Shown here: in pieces, positions 12,671 through 25,300 of the stretch
Numbering within the stretch: the stretch's first letter is position 1
Layout of the letters: each line of letters opens with the position of its first letter
Assembly: GCA_012656075.1 (NCBI GenBank)
Contig: JAAKBF010000390.1
Location: 1 to 64,000, forward strand
DNA from: Phytophthora hibernalis
Taxonomy: Eukaryota > Oomycota > Peronosporomycetes > Peronosporales > Peronosporaceae
Direction of reading: 5' to 3'
DNA: 64,000 nt
Translations under genes and position numbers: made by a program
Notes under the pieces: generated by a model
The model's input: only the letters and a program-made list of their open reading frames with translations
The model's database searches: none
Told to the model about the DNA's origin: nothing

Positions 12671-15600
12671 TCAATCGACACCTTGATGGATACTTGGAGT
12701 ACTATCTCGACGAAGGTGTCGAGTACTTTCCGTTCTGTCAAGAATTCTCAAGATCTCCTCCCTCTCCGTAGGTCTCGACAATTCTGCCACAGCTGCTTCC
12801 AATTGATCAACACTGTCACTGTGTCTATCCTCCTTGTCTTCCAGTCGTGGAGACGGAGCTCCACTTCGCGAGTGGAAACTGTGCACTATATCGTCCACTG
12901 GCTCGGGGCGTGAAGTGATGATACCCAAGGCAGCTTTAAGCTGGCGTCGAGCACCATCACGGCTTTTGAGAAACATGTCCTTGGCTTCCAGAGGGTCCAC
13001 TTTGCTAAGTCTAGACAACAATTCCATGGCGGAGCGATATATGTACGAGTTTGGTAGCTGCGTGTCGATGCGCTCGGAATTGGCAGCGATGTCTGCAAGA
13101 TTCATGAGAATTCGGACTCCATTCGGGAGCATCACTGGACCGTTCAATCCATTTGTGGTAGCCTTATTAATCCCAGACGGACCAAATTGGCGGAAACACC
13201 GTAAGGCTTCCTCCACGACTGATTTGTCTCGATCCGATCCAGAAGAATGTGTGGTCCAGGCCAACTTGTTGCGAGCTCGATATTCCGGAAACTCCAGCAA
13301 CAGGCGCTCGTACGGTTCGTGATCTAGTCTATATAACTCTGTAACGTTAATCGCGACACACGTCTCCAGTCGCGATATGCCATACAACAACGCCAGCTCC
13401 CCAAAACTCGCCTCGCTGGCGCGTCGACTCGCTCGATCCCATTTTCACCAAAACTCGACCCTGCGAGATGAAGTACATGCTGCGGTCCATGTCACCAATC
13501 ACGAACACTTCTTCGCTCTCCGAGCACACGACGTAATGCAAGCACACGAGTATTGCCCGCAAGAATTGGTCGTCCAGTGCTCGGAACGCCGTGACTTGTA
13601 CGGCAAAACTACGCAATGTGGTCGAGACGACGTCCTCGTACAACGCGCGAGAGACATTCTCTACAGCGGCGAATTCCGATTCTCCTTTGCGTCGAAGCCA
13701 CAGACGCGCATAATATGCCTTGATGTGACGCTTGATTCCCTTCGGCACTTCGTTTTGTACTAAGTAGTGCTGAAGCTCTCCCAGCATCTGCTCAAATGCA
13801 GCTTCACTTCGAGCACGTGAATCCAGCAGCTCTCCCTGTGCACCCACGAGAGCGCCGTAGATGTAGATACTCCACAGCGTGATTGCAATTTCCACTATTA
13901 GCTCTAACGGATTCATCGAGACGATGTCACCGTAAAAGAGTGTGGAAATGCATTCCATCGAAAACAGCAACGACCTTAGGTACTTGTGAAAAGAGAAACA
14001 CTTTCCAACGAGAACGTTGCGGTAGCCGCGCTTAGCCTGCGTTCATGTTCCTCCACTGATGCAGCTCCACTCGCGATGAACGTGAGCATTCCAGAAGTGG
14101 AGAGCCATGATGTCCCGTAGATGTGAAAACCAAGATCGCTCGTGATGAACCAAATGCAGGCCAAGAGGTGTCCCATCGAAAGGTACGATGCTAATCCTCT
14201 CAAATAGTACAGGAATGCCTCGTTTAGATGCACTTTACGGTCGTAGATCAAGAATTGAAAAAGTTCCTCTGATAAAGGCTCAATACGCTCAATCAGCAGC
14301 ATACGATTCAGGCGCAGCACCCACCGCGACATCCACCACGAAGCATCTACTCCATGTTCCGGAAGGGAGGTATACGTTAGTGGCACCCGAATATTGGTAG
14401 CAAAGAGCAATAGCTCAAACGGAAACATTGCTAAGAGGTCAGTGCGTAAGGCTGGCGATGCAAGCACGTCTCGAATTCTTGAGCGATGGGAGCTTGGTGA
14501 TGGACGGATGATATTCTGCTGAGTAACAGAGGTGTGCCAAAGTTTGTACCCCACGTCAAAAACGCACAGCGCATCTAGGAACACTTCAAATCCCGACCAC
14601 CCTGAAGAACGGAGGGGGTAACTCCGTAAGATCATGAGAGAAGCACACCTTGAACGGCGTAATGACCAAATGGTACATTGCTACCAACAACATAACCACG
14701 CTCCACAATTTTCCCAGTTGCTTGACCAACTTGATGAACTCTTTGCTTTGAGCTCAGTCGTGGCCGCCAAAAGGGCCTGCTGGCTAGAAAATTGAAGCCT
14801 TGATCCTACCGCAGCAGGTAGACCATTTCTGCTGCCGGTGACAGTATCGCGCATTGAAGGAGATCTTGGACTAGCGTCATTGAGATTACGACGACTGATA
14901 GCAAGCATAGTTGTGCTGTTTTGCGCTGGCACAACCGTTGCCTTGCTATTATCCTTCCAAGCGCGATACCGGTGGAACAACCGCAACTGACCCAAATACT
15001 GTGGACGTTGACAGCGCTGCAGAATCTCAAAGTCAATTCCCGGCAGGGTGTGATTCGCTGCCAAATGACCATCATCCTCACGACGTAGTGCATCAAAGAA
15101 TTCGTGACCAAAGTCCGACACGGAGTGACAGCGCAGCATTCGTCCAAGTCTAAGCATTCGCTCAGATTGTAGTGGTGGTTGTGCATCTTGGTCTTTTTCC
15201 TGGACTTTCATGTTTGGCGCAGCAGTGGAGAAACGTCGATTACGAGCCCGACCACCGTTTTCTTTTGATATGATAGTGCTGAGGTTTGGCGAGGCAGCAA
15301 CAGCTATAGCCTTCCACTTCTTGGCTGCAGTTGGTCCCGAGCGTTTTCTATTAGTAACGTTTGAGGACGCCATTGCAATCTGCTGCATAATTTGTTTACG
15401 AGTTGCATGCTCATCGAACCGATGTGAGCGTACCCGTACTAGATGATTCCGCGAGCGCTGGATTTTAATGTTTGCGCGCTGTTCACCACAGGCAGTAGTG
15501 CCCGTTGCGACGAAAACAGTTTCCGAAGGAGCAAGTTCCTTCAAGAGCATGCTAACTACGTATTGCGCTGCTGCAAGGAGCTTGGAACGCGCCCAGCACT

Positions 15601-18600
15601 CGCTCTCGATACCACGAATATGTTCATCTGAGAGGCTGTCGCGCAGATGACGATTTACGGGACTGGTGTCAACCATGAATTGAAGTGTCCGAATATCGGA
15701 CACCATGCCATTGTTGTTTGGGGCATTTGGCGCGTCTCCAATCATGCTGCGGTTCATTCCACTCGAGTTTCTCATACTCCTGCCATGCGATACGTTACTG
15801 AGACTACTACGAGAACTCCGCCCGGATATAACGGACGATGATCGTCGGTGAGAATGCAACGCTGCAATCGCTGGTTGGAACTGTTTAGCGCATTCATCCG
15901 TTTTTGCTTGGAGATACTTTGTTTTCTTTTCCAAGAGCTGAATCTCGGATGCCACGGATGGTCTTCGAGTATCCATTGAGGGCTGTCTTACTGGGAAAAA
16001 GTGTGGCACGGCTGTAGAATTCGCCTCGCCCGCCTCTCTGTGATTGAGTAGCACAACTGAAAGTTTTTTTTCGCTTTGGCAGTTCCTGCAGCTGCGGCAG
16101 CTGCTGTATGAAGATTGGGTGGCGCTGAATGGCGGGAAGCTAATAGACGTTTAGCGTTCGATGCGGCGTCCACACTGGCCCGCTGATATCGGCGAAGTCG
16201 ATTATGAACCCAGTCGAGAATAGCGTTCTGCGCATGCTTCTGGACTTGAGCATCCGAAAGATCGCCACTAGCGGTCCATAATTCATTCCAATTGTACTTC
16301 GTAACGTAGAGAACCTCGCATGCTGTTGTTGCCCGCACTGTTGCAAGTCTACGTTGGCCAGGAAGAAAAAAGCGACCTCGCCGAATACAGCTCCCTCCAT
16401 AAGGACAGCTACACTTGTCACTGAGTTCGTCCAGAAAGCAGCAGCCAGCCCTCTACGTAATGTACACAGACGACTACCAAAGGTGCCCTCTGCTAAAATG
16501 CTATCACCCGGAATAAACAGCTCAGATTTCAGTCGCAGCGCAAGATTGTTTATCTGGGACGATGTAAGGAAGCGGCTAATCGGTAACAGCGATATGGAGT
16601 GGCCGTAGATCTCCAGCATCAACTTCAGTCGAAGGTTTGCTGACAAATCATGGACTGTCCTATGCAGATCAGTTCCTTTCATGTGTTCAAACTGCTCGCG
16701 TAAGAAAAAAGCAACACGTTTGCGCAGACCTTCTGGCAGCTCATGTTCTTTCGCGAATCCATCAAAACTTGCGATACGATTCTTGTACTGCTTGGTTTCT
16801 TTGCCGAGTTCGAGAATGAGTTCCGAAATCTCGCCCACGATATGTCCAATGATGAATGTACAGCATAGGCACGTGAAACATGTCCAAACTGTGCCTGCTG
16901 CTCCGCGCGGGACACTTTCGCGTGAGCCAACAAGTAGCAACGTTGTTATTGCCCAGTAGAAGGACTTCGCGTACATCATCACGACAGAGTGGTGATACTG
17001 GTGTAGCAGGTGGTCATGTGCCATCCAACACCGCTCAACGTGCTCGCACTCATCCTCGGATATCCAAAAGAAAATGCAGCCGACATAGTGCGCAACGAGA
17101 ACTAGGATGATCATTAGTTTGACGGGGCTGAGGTACGCAGACACGTTGTGAGACGCAAAGTGCTGCTGAATCTGCAGAATCACATCGTCTAGATAATTCC
17201 AGAGGTCAAAGCAACGTACAAGTCGCGGTAGTCGGCATAGACTAGCGACTAACGAGCCACTTGCATACGGTGTGTATAGCGGTAAGGAGGCGGAAATATC
17301 CCACTTGAACGTTGAGCTCCGAAAATACTGTCGATCCATCTCAGAGCGGGTCAACAGGTTGTCGATGCTGATTTCGGCAATTTCGAAGTAAAACAAGCGG
17401 AGATAAATGTCAACAACAAAGAATACATCGCCAGCGAGATCTGCCACCCAAACAGCAGTGTTGACCTCGCTGGAAAAATGGAGATGCGAGTGGAAGCTGA
17501 TCCGAAAGATGACGAAGACGGCATTGTAAACGTTCCAGCATGTGATAACAGCATTCCACAAACTTGTGAGCAAATCACGCGTCGCGTAGGCGTCACGAGA
17601 TGCCTTTATTTCACCACCGCTGCCGACGCTGGTAGCCAGAGCTGCCCCCGCATCACCTTGGTAAAATAGTGTAGGCGTTGACATCATATGGGGTTGAAGC
17701 TTGAGCATCTCGAGATTGTGCACGATACGTCGCATGTTTTTCTGCTGGTCTACCCATAGCACCTGAGCTTCTTCCTTCATATCGCGCAGGTCTTCATCAA
17801 ATTTACGCTGAATGACATCAAACTGATCACGAGTCATGACTGAAGCGTGAACGATTGAAGCCGCAGTAAGGGTAGCGGGTGCGCGCGCTTCAATAAGAAC
17901 GCATTAACACCATAGCAATCACCTTCATGCAGAGCACGAATTGGTACTTTGCGGGAGCGGAAGAACACATTTACTTTGCTGCCGTGCAGAAGTACCAGGA
18001 ACTCTCGGCAAATGTCCCCTTCAAGACAGATAGTATCCCCGTTTTGGTAGGTTCGGTGACGAAATTTGCCGGTTACTTCTTTGAGAAACTCGATACTAGC
18101 CGAGTCGAAGAGCGCCACACTTTTCACTGCCTCGGAGTGTAGTAGGGCAGATATTTCGTAGCACAGCTGATCGGGTAAGTTGGACAATAACTGCGACTCG
18201 TACGCCTGCTTACGCCCGGTAAACTCATGATGATAAAAGCGGCGAATCTCAGCGCTGAGTTTCTCGGATATATCCAGACGTTCCAATATGGAGTTAAGTG
18301 AGTTAAGTTTTTCCATATGATGGTGGTGCGGTGCCATCGCGTTTGAGATGGTGCTGGACATTGCTCCCACTACGCCGAAGTTAATAATCCCACCAACGAA
18401 AATCCAAAACGCAGCGAACACACTTTCCGCTGTCGAGTACGCCACAATATCACCGTATCCGACTCCCGTCAATGTCACGATTGCCCAGTACACGGAACGC
18501 ATATACGCAAAGGAAGCCTGGTACGCTGATGCAGGATCCTCTGCTGGATAAACGTCGCCGATATTCGCGTAGCAATCAAATGTTACCCACGAGCAATTCT

Positions 18601-21075
18601 CGAAGTGTGTGGCGTGTTCAAGGCATTCAGGTCGTGTTAACCCCCACAATATTTCCTTAGTGGTATTATGAGACGCTGTCGGATCTCTGATCCAGGACAT
18701 CTCAAACCATACGCACCCTACAACGTGCAGCATGAGTGTCACCCAAAGTAAGAGGGAGATGACGAGATGTGCCTTTGAACTCACACTGTAGTAATCGCAA
18801 ACACCCCATAGCAGCTCGGGGATTTCACGTAGTCGTAGTAAACGCAGCAAGCGAAAGAACTCGGCATACCTCTGTTCTGAAGCCATCGATACCGACTCTA
18901 AAATAATACCAATGGGTAACCACGCGAGTAGATCAAGATAAAATCCATCAGCTTTGTATGCCGCAAAGATAAGACCAGGGTCTTCAACAGCGAGCATCAC
19001 AATGGGGTCCAGGTGCGCCAAGACACGGGAACGAAGAATGAGGTTTACACCATAAAACAACTCAATTAGTAACGTCACGGAGTACCTCATACCAAATTCA
19101 GGCTGCTCCACAAAAATATTCTGGTTTTCCGTCATGGAGATGAAAACCGAATAATATGGAACTTCAAAGGCGACGTAGATAACGGCGAGCAAGCGTACCG
19201 CGTCCCAGTGCACACGAAAAACAGAACCGGGCATCTTCCAGCCCACGTGATGCTTCAGATGAGGCACATGGGTATCGCCTTCACCCATGGCGATGCTGTG
19301 TGTACTTCCTCCGTACGAATTTCTGCCACCACTTCCACCTCTGCCTCGCATTCCTAGCAACTTTTTGGTCTTCTTTAGTTGTGTCGAGTATTTGTCCAGA
19401 GTCTCAGCCATACGGGTGCGAACATCCACTTCCGTCTCCCTATAGAAATTTGACAAAGCTTCGTCGAACTTAACTTTAGCCAAGACATAAAGTTCGCAAA
19501 AGGTCATCGCGACGGCTTTCTCCTCAAATTTTTCAGGGAAGAGGAGACATGTGTCAGCAAAAAAGTCTCCAGTCTTGCATTCTTTTGCGTTTGAGCCGTT
19601 GAAAGCGGAAAGCACTACCCTGCCTCGAATGACAAAAACATCTGCGCATTAAACTTCGGTTCAATGATCGGATTTGTGGGGAGTACACTCGTCGAACGAG
19701 CGCTGCCGCAAGTAAATTAATGAACTCCACACTTTCTTTCATGAGAAAGCAAACCTGTTTGACCCGACTTGCCTTGAGCGTGGATACAACCTTTGACTGC
19801 AAATGTTTCGGCATCAAATGCAGAGCTTCCTCGCTGTTGAGGCTGTGATGCGTGTTCCACGAGTAAGTGAAATAAGCAATAACCTGACGTCGAAGAGCCC
19901 GAGGAATGCTTTGGGATTTCATGTATTCACGCGCGTTGTCCATATGCGTCGTGAAGGCTGCATGACGCGCATTCCGGAAACGAAAAATAAAGAGAAACGT
20001 TGCCAGCAGCGACGATCCAAACAGGGCTCCCAGAAGAGTTGCAGCCAACGCGTAGATCGTCTCAGCGTCCGACACAGGGTCACATCGTCGTACCCGAGCA
20101 AAACCATCGTCCTCGACGCCCAATAAATCGTTCGTGCGTATTTGCGCGCAACGGTAGCTCCTGCTAGATGGTCTCGGACAGCCCAACTTGTCTCGACATG
20201 CGGGTCACAACCCTCCAGATCCACCCCACACTCTGCATGCGCGATCATCATATACCCGCAGGCCACCCAATGGCACAAGCCCGCACAAAGTCCAATATTC
20301 CGAACCAGACTGTCAATACCTGAGGAAGAAAGGTGCTGCACCCACGCGCGGTCCGAATAAATATTCACGATTCTCTCAATACATCGTCGCAGCTTATAAA
20401 CACGACATAATTTCATGACGCGCACCAGATGCAGTGCGTTGAACGCCCCCGACGCGTACGGTATTACCTCCACAGGTAAAAGCGCCGCAATCTCCAGCAC
20501 CAACTCCATTTTCCTCGTCCTGACAACCCTCTTTTGAGACATCACGTCTGCGTTCCCATTTACAGAAGCAGCTCGACCAATCGAAGCCAACGTCCACTTG
20601 GTTTTCCCCGTCGAAGTCCATTAAAAGATGGCATCTTTGTAGATAACGACAAACTCTCAGTACGAGCTGCAGCTTCAAAACTGGAGGAGCCTTTCAGAAA
20701 CCGGTAAAACTGTAAAAACTCGAAAACCCCAATAAAATCAGCGACTGCGTCCATGGCTGTGAAGACACTGAGCTCTTTGGTCCAATGATGGACCTGTTCT
20801 ACCTTGTAGGGGTCATAGTAGAAGGCCAGACGTAGAGGGACAGTGAAGAAGGCGTAGAGTACTACGTAGAGACTGATACCTGCTCGGATTGTGTGTCTTG
20901 TGGTCCAGGGAAGCTTCTTATAGGTGACATCCAGTCGGTGACGTAATTGGTGCCATGTTTGTAAGTGTCTTGGCTGGTCTTGGTTCGATTTGGGTCGGAA
21001 TTTGGCGCTCACGAAAGGAGGTCCATTTAAGACGGAGGAATTCGTCGGCCCCGACGCGTACACCTTCTGCGTCAT
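12671..21075 (-). CDS. Giant four-repeat cyclic-nucleotide-gated-like channel, copy C (complete, frame-broken)
   Basis: Same product as copy B, about 2,800 codons. The start is ATG at 21075, preceded by GCCGCC, a good initiation context. Repeat I spans about 20900-19490 (filter GYDD near 20105). Repeat II spans about 19230-17850 (TGVGYGD near 18465). Repeat III spans about 17590-16260 (LLVGSRES near 16930; CNBD FGEVAFFF and RLATV-like across a break). Repeat IV spans about 14720-13300 (STLFYGDI near 13935). A Ser/Arg-rich linker lies at 16050-14800 and an acidic/Ser-rich tail at 13270-12671. Breaks occur near 20605, 20115, 19665, 19635, 17870, 16365, 16060, 14740, 14615, 13995 and 13410. Most are repaired by lengthening A, T or C runs (for example A8 near 16065 and T6 near 16368). 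Most positions differ from those in copy B. Inverted relative to B. Confidence 0.87.
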
Positions 21076-21314
21076 GGCGGCAAATTCACGCGTCCACCTA
21101 GTGTGGGTAGTGAACGTGTTGGGGTGGGGGTTTCACGCGTCCATCGCTGGGGAGGTTACGACGACATCTAAATAAAGGCGACACTGCCTTTTGCAAAATG
21201 GAATGTTGTTTTACAAATGGGCAATTTATCTATTGGAAATTGATATTTCACTAGTGCCGATTTGTTATTTTTAACAATAACATTTGAGACGGCGTCAAAC
21301 CAAATGATACTAAC
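21076..21314. promoter_or_regulatory. Upstream region of copy C
   Basis: No gene is seen. This is the only sequence between the start of copy C and the first mobile element, so it should hold the copy C promoter. The distal half (21190-21310) is AT-rich. I recognise no specific core motif. Confidence 0.35.
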
Positions 21315-21368
21315 AGGGGGTCGAACATAGCAAAAAACCTGCTCATGATTTCGACCATTTTCTGCTTA

Positions 21369-21410
21369 ACTCTTAAACAAGCCACCTCCTGAGGTGGCTT
21401 GTTTGAGAGT
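21369..21410. repeat. 20-bp hairpin inside the MITE-like element
   Basis: Arms 21369-21388 and 21391-21410 are complementary with one mismatch and a 2-nt loop (core AAACAAGCCACCTC / GAGGTGGCTTGTTT). It lies about 40 bp inside the left terminal repeat and may be a transposase-binding or replication-related palindrome. Function unknown. Confidence 0.75.
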
Positions 21411-21578
21411 CAAGCACTCGTTTCTAAGTTCAACTTACTTGTTCCCTCGTTCCCTCCCATGAAGTTCACGTGCCCCATGGGCGCTGTTCACTACCGAATT
21501 CGCGTACACGGCAAACCAAGGTCATGAGGGACCCTGATGAGGAAAGAGCAGCATGCATAGGTGAGCAAGATGCTCCTA

Positions 21579-21860
21579 CTAGTACATGGGAACTGGGCTG
21601 GGAGAGAAGGAGGGAGGGGGAGGAGATAGTGACGAGGAAGTGCTTCTTACCGCACGCACTCTGTCCACCAAATATCGAGACGACTGCACAAGTTGTAGAA
21701 GATCCAAAGCATCACTTGTCTGTGAAAAGAGGAGCTCCTCCTCTTCCTGGTCACTGTTCGCCTCGCCCAGCATGTCGTCATCGTCCTCATCCAACGCTGC
21801 GACCGCCACAACGTCGATAATCTCCCGTAGAAGGCGCTGCCGAGTACTTAGCTTCGGCAT
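21579..21860 (-). pseudogene. Transposase N-terminal fragment (Harbinger-like), in the MITE-like element
   Basis: An open frame of 93 codons begins MPKLSTRQRLLREI and runs into an acidic stretch (LDEDDDD, DQEEEE) and RYLVDRVRAVRST, then ends in low-complexity Ser/Pro sequence. This layout recalls the N-terminus of oomycete HARBI1-like nucleases, but the catalytic domain is absent. Assignment is from general resemblance only. Confidence 0.4.
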
Positions 21861-22132
21861 TGCCGATAACCCCCCGGGGTCTTCTCGAGAACTGTTTCGT
21901 CAACACTCCCTTGCTCGGCTAAATGCGATTATGATATGAGCAAAAGTGAGTCCCCCTCCGTTTCTGCTTATGTTTTCGACACTTTTCTGCTTATGATTTC
22001 GCCTCTTTCCTGCTCATCTTTTTTCAACTCATTTCGAATGTTCGACCCCCTAATCAACCAAAGTACGAATCGCGAATTAGGCACCGGGCGCCTTGCGCTC
22101 ATTTTGAGCCCTTCCCTTGTCCACTTGAAAAT

Positions 22133-22347
22133 TGTTGAAGTTGCTCTTGGATCAAATACGTACTGTGTTCCAGAAGCTGATGATTAGTCATCAGGCAAAG
22201 TGTTATATTAGAGGTTAGTGTGGTATATTGTAGCCTACTGTAGTTTTCTCTTCACCAACCATTAGGTTTGCTACTGCACCCCGTTAATACACTTCACTTC
22301 GCTGTTTACCAGCAACAACACAAGTAACATCCAGCATTCCCCTCAAC
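22133..22347 (+). repeat. copia-1 5' LTR
   Basis: About 215 bp. It matches 29063-29288 along its length, including TTATATTAGAGGTTAGTGTG and ACCAACCATTAGGTTTGCTA. It lacks about 10 bp present in the 3' copy (GACCCTGTAC after the CATCAG). It starts TGTTGA and ends TCAAC directly at the primer-binding site. Confidence 0.88.
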
Positions 22348-22359
22348 GGTTATGAACCC
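22348..22359 (+). other. copia-1 primer-binding site overlapping the gag start codon
   Basis: GGTTATGAACCC lies directly after the LTR. It is one mismatch from GGTTATGAGCCC, the complement of the initiator-tRNA(Met) anticodon stem-loop used as an internal primer by Drosophila copia-type elements. The ATG of gag (22352) is inside this site. Confidence 0.7.
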
Positions 22360-25300
22360 AAGCCAAGCCTCAAGCGACGACTTTCCACGCCTCGTCGGTG
22401 CCGAAACCTTCGACGTGTGGAAGACCTGCGTGTGCGCAGCCCTCGACGGAAAGCATCTTCTCGGCTTCGTGAAGAAGCCCGACTACGATGGCATTTCCGA
22501 GGAAGAAGCTGAAGAGAGTGACAGCGACATGTCCGACGTCGACGACACGCCGATCCGCAAGCCGGCTGACAGCGCAGAAGTCGACTCCGATACTGTGGAC
22601 TTTGAAGAGAGTGACGAAGAACTCAAGCCTCCTTCCGAGTCTGACAAAGGTTTTGGAGAGGACTCCGACACTCCACTCAAGCGCAAGGATCTACCCACCG
22701 TCCGCCCGTTCAACCGCCGCCAAGCCGCCAAGGAGAAGCCTCAACCTCTTTGCCAGCGTGAGCGACGCCGTCAGGAAGCTAAGACGAAAGCTATCCTGAT
22801 GAAGACCATGGACAACACCCATGTCCGGCTGGTGAAGAATCTCACGACCTCGTACGAGATTTTCCCTTTCATCTGCCGCAAGTATGAGGGTGCCGCCTTC
22901 CACGGCGACCCCTACTTCATCCAGCACTATTTGATGGAGATCAAGTACGAGGAAGGCTCTGATCTCACTGAGTTCTTTCTCAAGCTGGAGAATGCGATGA
23001 AAGCCTAGGACGAAGCCACCGAATCGGTGATGACGGAAGGACAAAGGTCTATCTACCTGTTCCATTCCATGCCCAAGTCCTGGAAGAATAACCTCCGTAT
23101 CTGGAAGGGCCGACGGAAGTACATCCCGTACGAAGACCTGAAGCAGAGCATTGAAGGCAAAGTCCGCGACCTCCAGGCCCAAGAGCGCTACACGCTATCC
23201 AGGGAACGCCGGAGACGACGGAGACTAAAAATGAGCGTGCTCGTCGCAGAGGCACCTCCGTCCCGGGCTCCAGGTCCTGACGCTGGCAATGTCTGTTCGT
23301 ACTGCGATCGCCCGCGGCACAACGTCCGACAGTGACGTGGTCTGCAAAAGGATCTGCGTGACGGTCGTGTCAAGGCTGGTACGGTCCTCCCTGCGAACTT
23401 CGTTTTCAAAGGCGGAAACACGAAGAGAGACCGTACCGCAGCACCAACAAGACTTGGAACAGTGGACGCAACGATCGCGACAACATCAACCGTCGTGACA
23501 AGCGAAACAGGGGGCGATGATACCAAACGTGCAGGCCGTAGCAAGCATCGTGAGCTAGACAGAGCCCGAAACCGCCCTCTCGACTCTGCCTCGGATGATG
23601 AGGACGACGAACGCAGTAGTAACCGCAAGGTGTTTCGCCAAAAACGCCGCGATGTCGGACTGATCGCTGTCGCCACTACGGTCAACCCTCCCGTAGGCCT
23701 CACGGCCCAAACCAACGTCAAACTGGACCCCACGTAGACTATGGACTCTGGGTGTACGCGTCATGTGACGCACGAGCCCCAGTGGTTCTCTAATATCACC
23801 GCCAGTGGTGGCTCCACCACGGTTGGCGGCAAGAACCAAATCCCAATTGAAGGAATTGGACGTGTTGAACTGGAAGTCATTGACTCCAAAGGCAAGCCAC
23901 AGACGCTCACCCTTCATGGTGTGCTGTACGCACCACAATTGCAGTTCAGCCTCTTGTCTGTCCCCGCGGCAGTGAAGCATGACTTCCGCTTCAACTTCGA
24001 CCGCCAGAAGTGTGCCGTGCAGACCGACTAGCACTTCACTATCAAGGCATCTATGGCCACCAGCACGGATCTGTATCAGTTCCAAGTCAAACCAATGACG
24101 ACCCCAACGGCGCTAGTTGCCTCAGGTAAGCAACGATCTTTTCTGCTTTTGCACAAACGTCTTGGCCACCCTAACGATCACGTCTTGCATGACCTATCTA
24201 GGAGCCAAACCATTCATGGACTGGGTGGATCTGCGTCTGTAGCTCCGACAGCAGATTTCTTCTGCGTAGCATGCACGTTAGCGAAGTCTCACCGCTCTCC
24301 CTTCCATTCTAATAGAATTGTTGAACGTGCCACATCTCCCTAGGGAAAGTTCATACCGACATTTGTGGTCCCCTTCCAGTGCCTAGCCATACTGGTTGTC
24401 GCTACTTCTTGATCTTTATCGATGACTTCTCTCGATTCATGTTCACCTACCCGATCAAAGCTCGTAGCGACCTGTACGAATGCTACGAAGACTTCCGGAA
24501 GAAAGCTTTGAACATCTTCAGAAAAGATGTCAACGCTCTTGAATGGCGTCGCAGGCACATCGACGACGAAGAAATCCGAGTGCTACAGGCTGACAATGCA
24601 AAATAATATGAAAATCTCGGTCGCCTGATCTTTAAACAGTATGGAACCCATGCCCAGTTTACCAATGCGTACACATCTCAGCAGAATGGAGTCGCTGAGC
24701 GCCGCATGCGCACAATTATGGAACGAGTTCGCGCTTTACTGCTAGACGGCAAACTTCCCAAGCCGCTTTGGGCGGAGTGTGTGAGTCATGTGACTACACT
24801 GATCAATATGACGCCAAGCTTCAAGACTGACGGGCGTACACCGTACGAGCTGTGGTACAACCGTATCCCATCCATGGACCTCGTCAAAGTATTCGGATGT
24901 AGTACATCACGAAGCAATATCGAGACAAGCTCGATACCCGAGCACGGTTGTGCATGTATCTTGGCATACCTGATCATAAGAAAGAGTATCGCTTGATGGA
25001 CGTCAACACACATGCCATTGTGTATAGTCGTGATGTTATCTTCAAAGAGGACGAATTTCCCCCTCTAGCTGACCAGACGTCTATCCCTGAGTCGTCCCAT
25101 CACGAACAAACGCACCATCTTGCACCTGCACCTGTGCCCATCCCAGCACCTTCTGTGGCTCCTTCGACTCAGCGTGCATTACCCTCCCTTCGGGATTCGC
25201 TAGAGAACACCGAAATCCATTACTCGTTTCGAACGGAGCCAGCACCCGAATCGTCCTCCTCGCCTGTCCGCAAGCGATCCCGTCTCGATACAACGGACGA

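Larger units (their letters stand above)
21315..22051. mobile_element. Non-autonomous DNA transposon (MITE-like), about 737 bp
   Basis: The ends are inverted: AGGGGGTCGAACAT at 21315-21328 and its exact complement ATGTTCGACCCCCT at 22038-22051. Subterminal motifs recur (TGCTCATGATTTCG near 21342; TCTGCTTATGTTTTCGAC near 21964; TCTGCTTATGATTTCGCC near 21987; TGCTCATC near 22011). A coding scrap on the minus strand (21579-21860) resembles a transposase N-terminus, so the element looks like a deletion derivative. I could not define a clean target-site duplication; the flanks are CTAAC and AATCA. Confidence 0.6.

Noticed and set aside
4336..21075. Spliceosomal introns as the cause of frame changes in the channel genes
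   Set aside because: The breaks fall at mostly different places in A, B and C, no sequence is gained at them, GT-AG pairs with a branch site are lacking, and one or two added bases in a homopolymer restore conserved residues. Even the shared frame change near 4830 (B) and 20605 (C) is explained by an A4 to A5 change in each.
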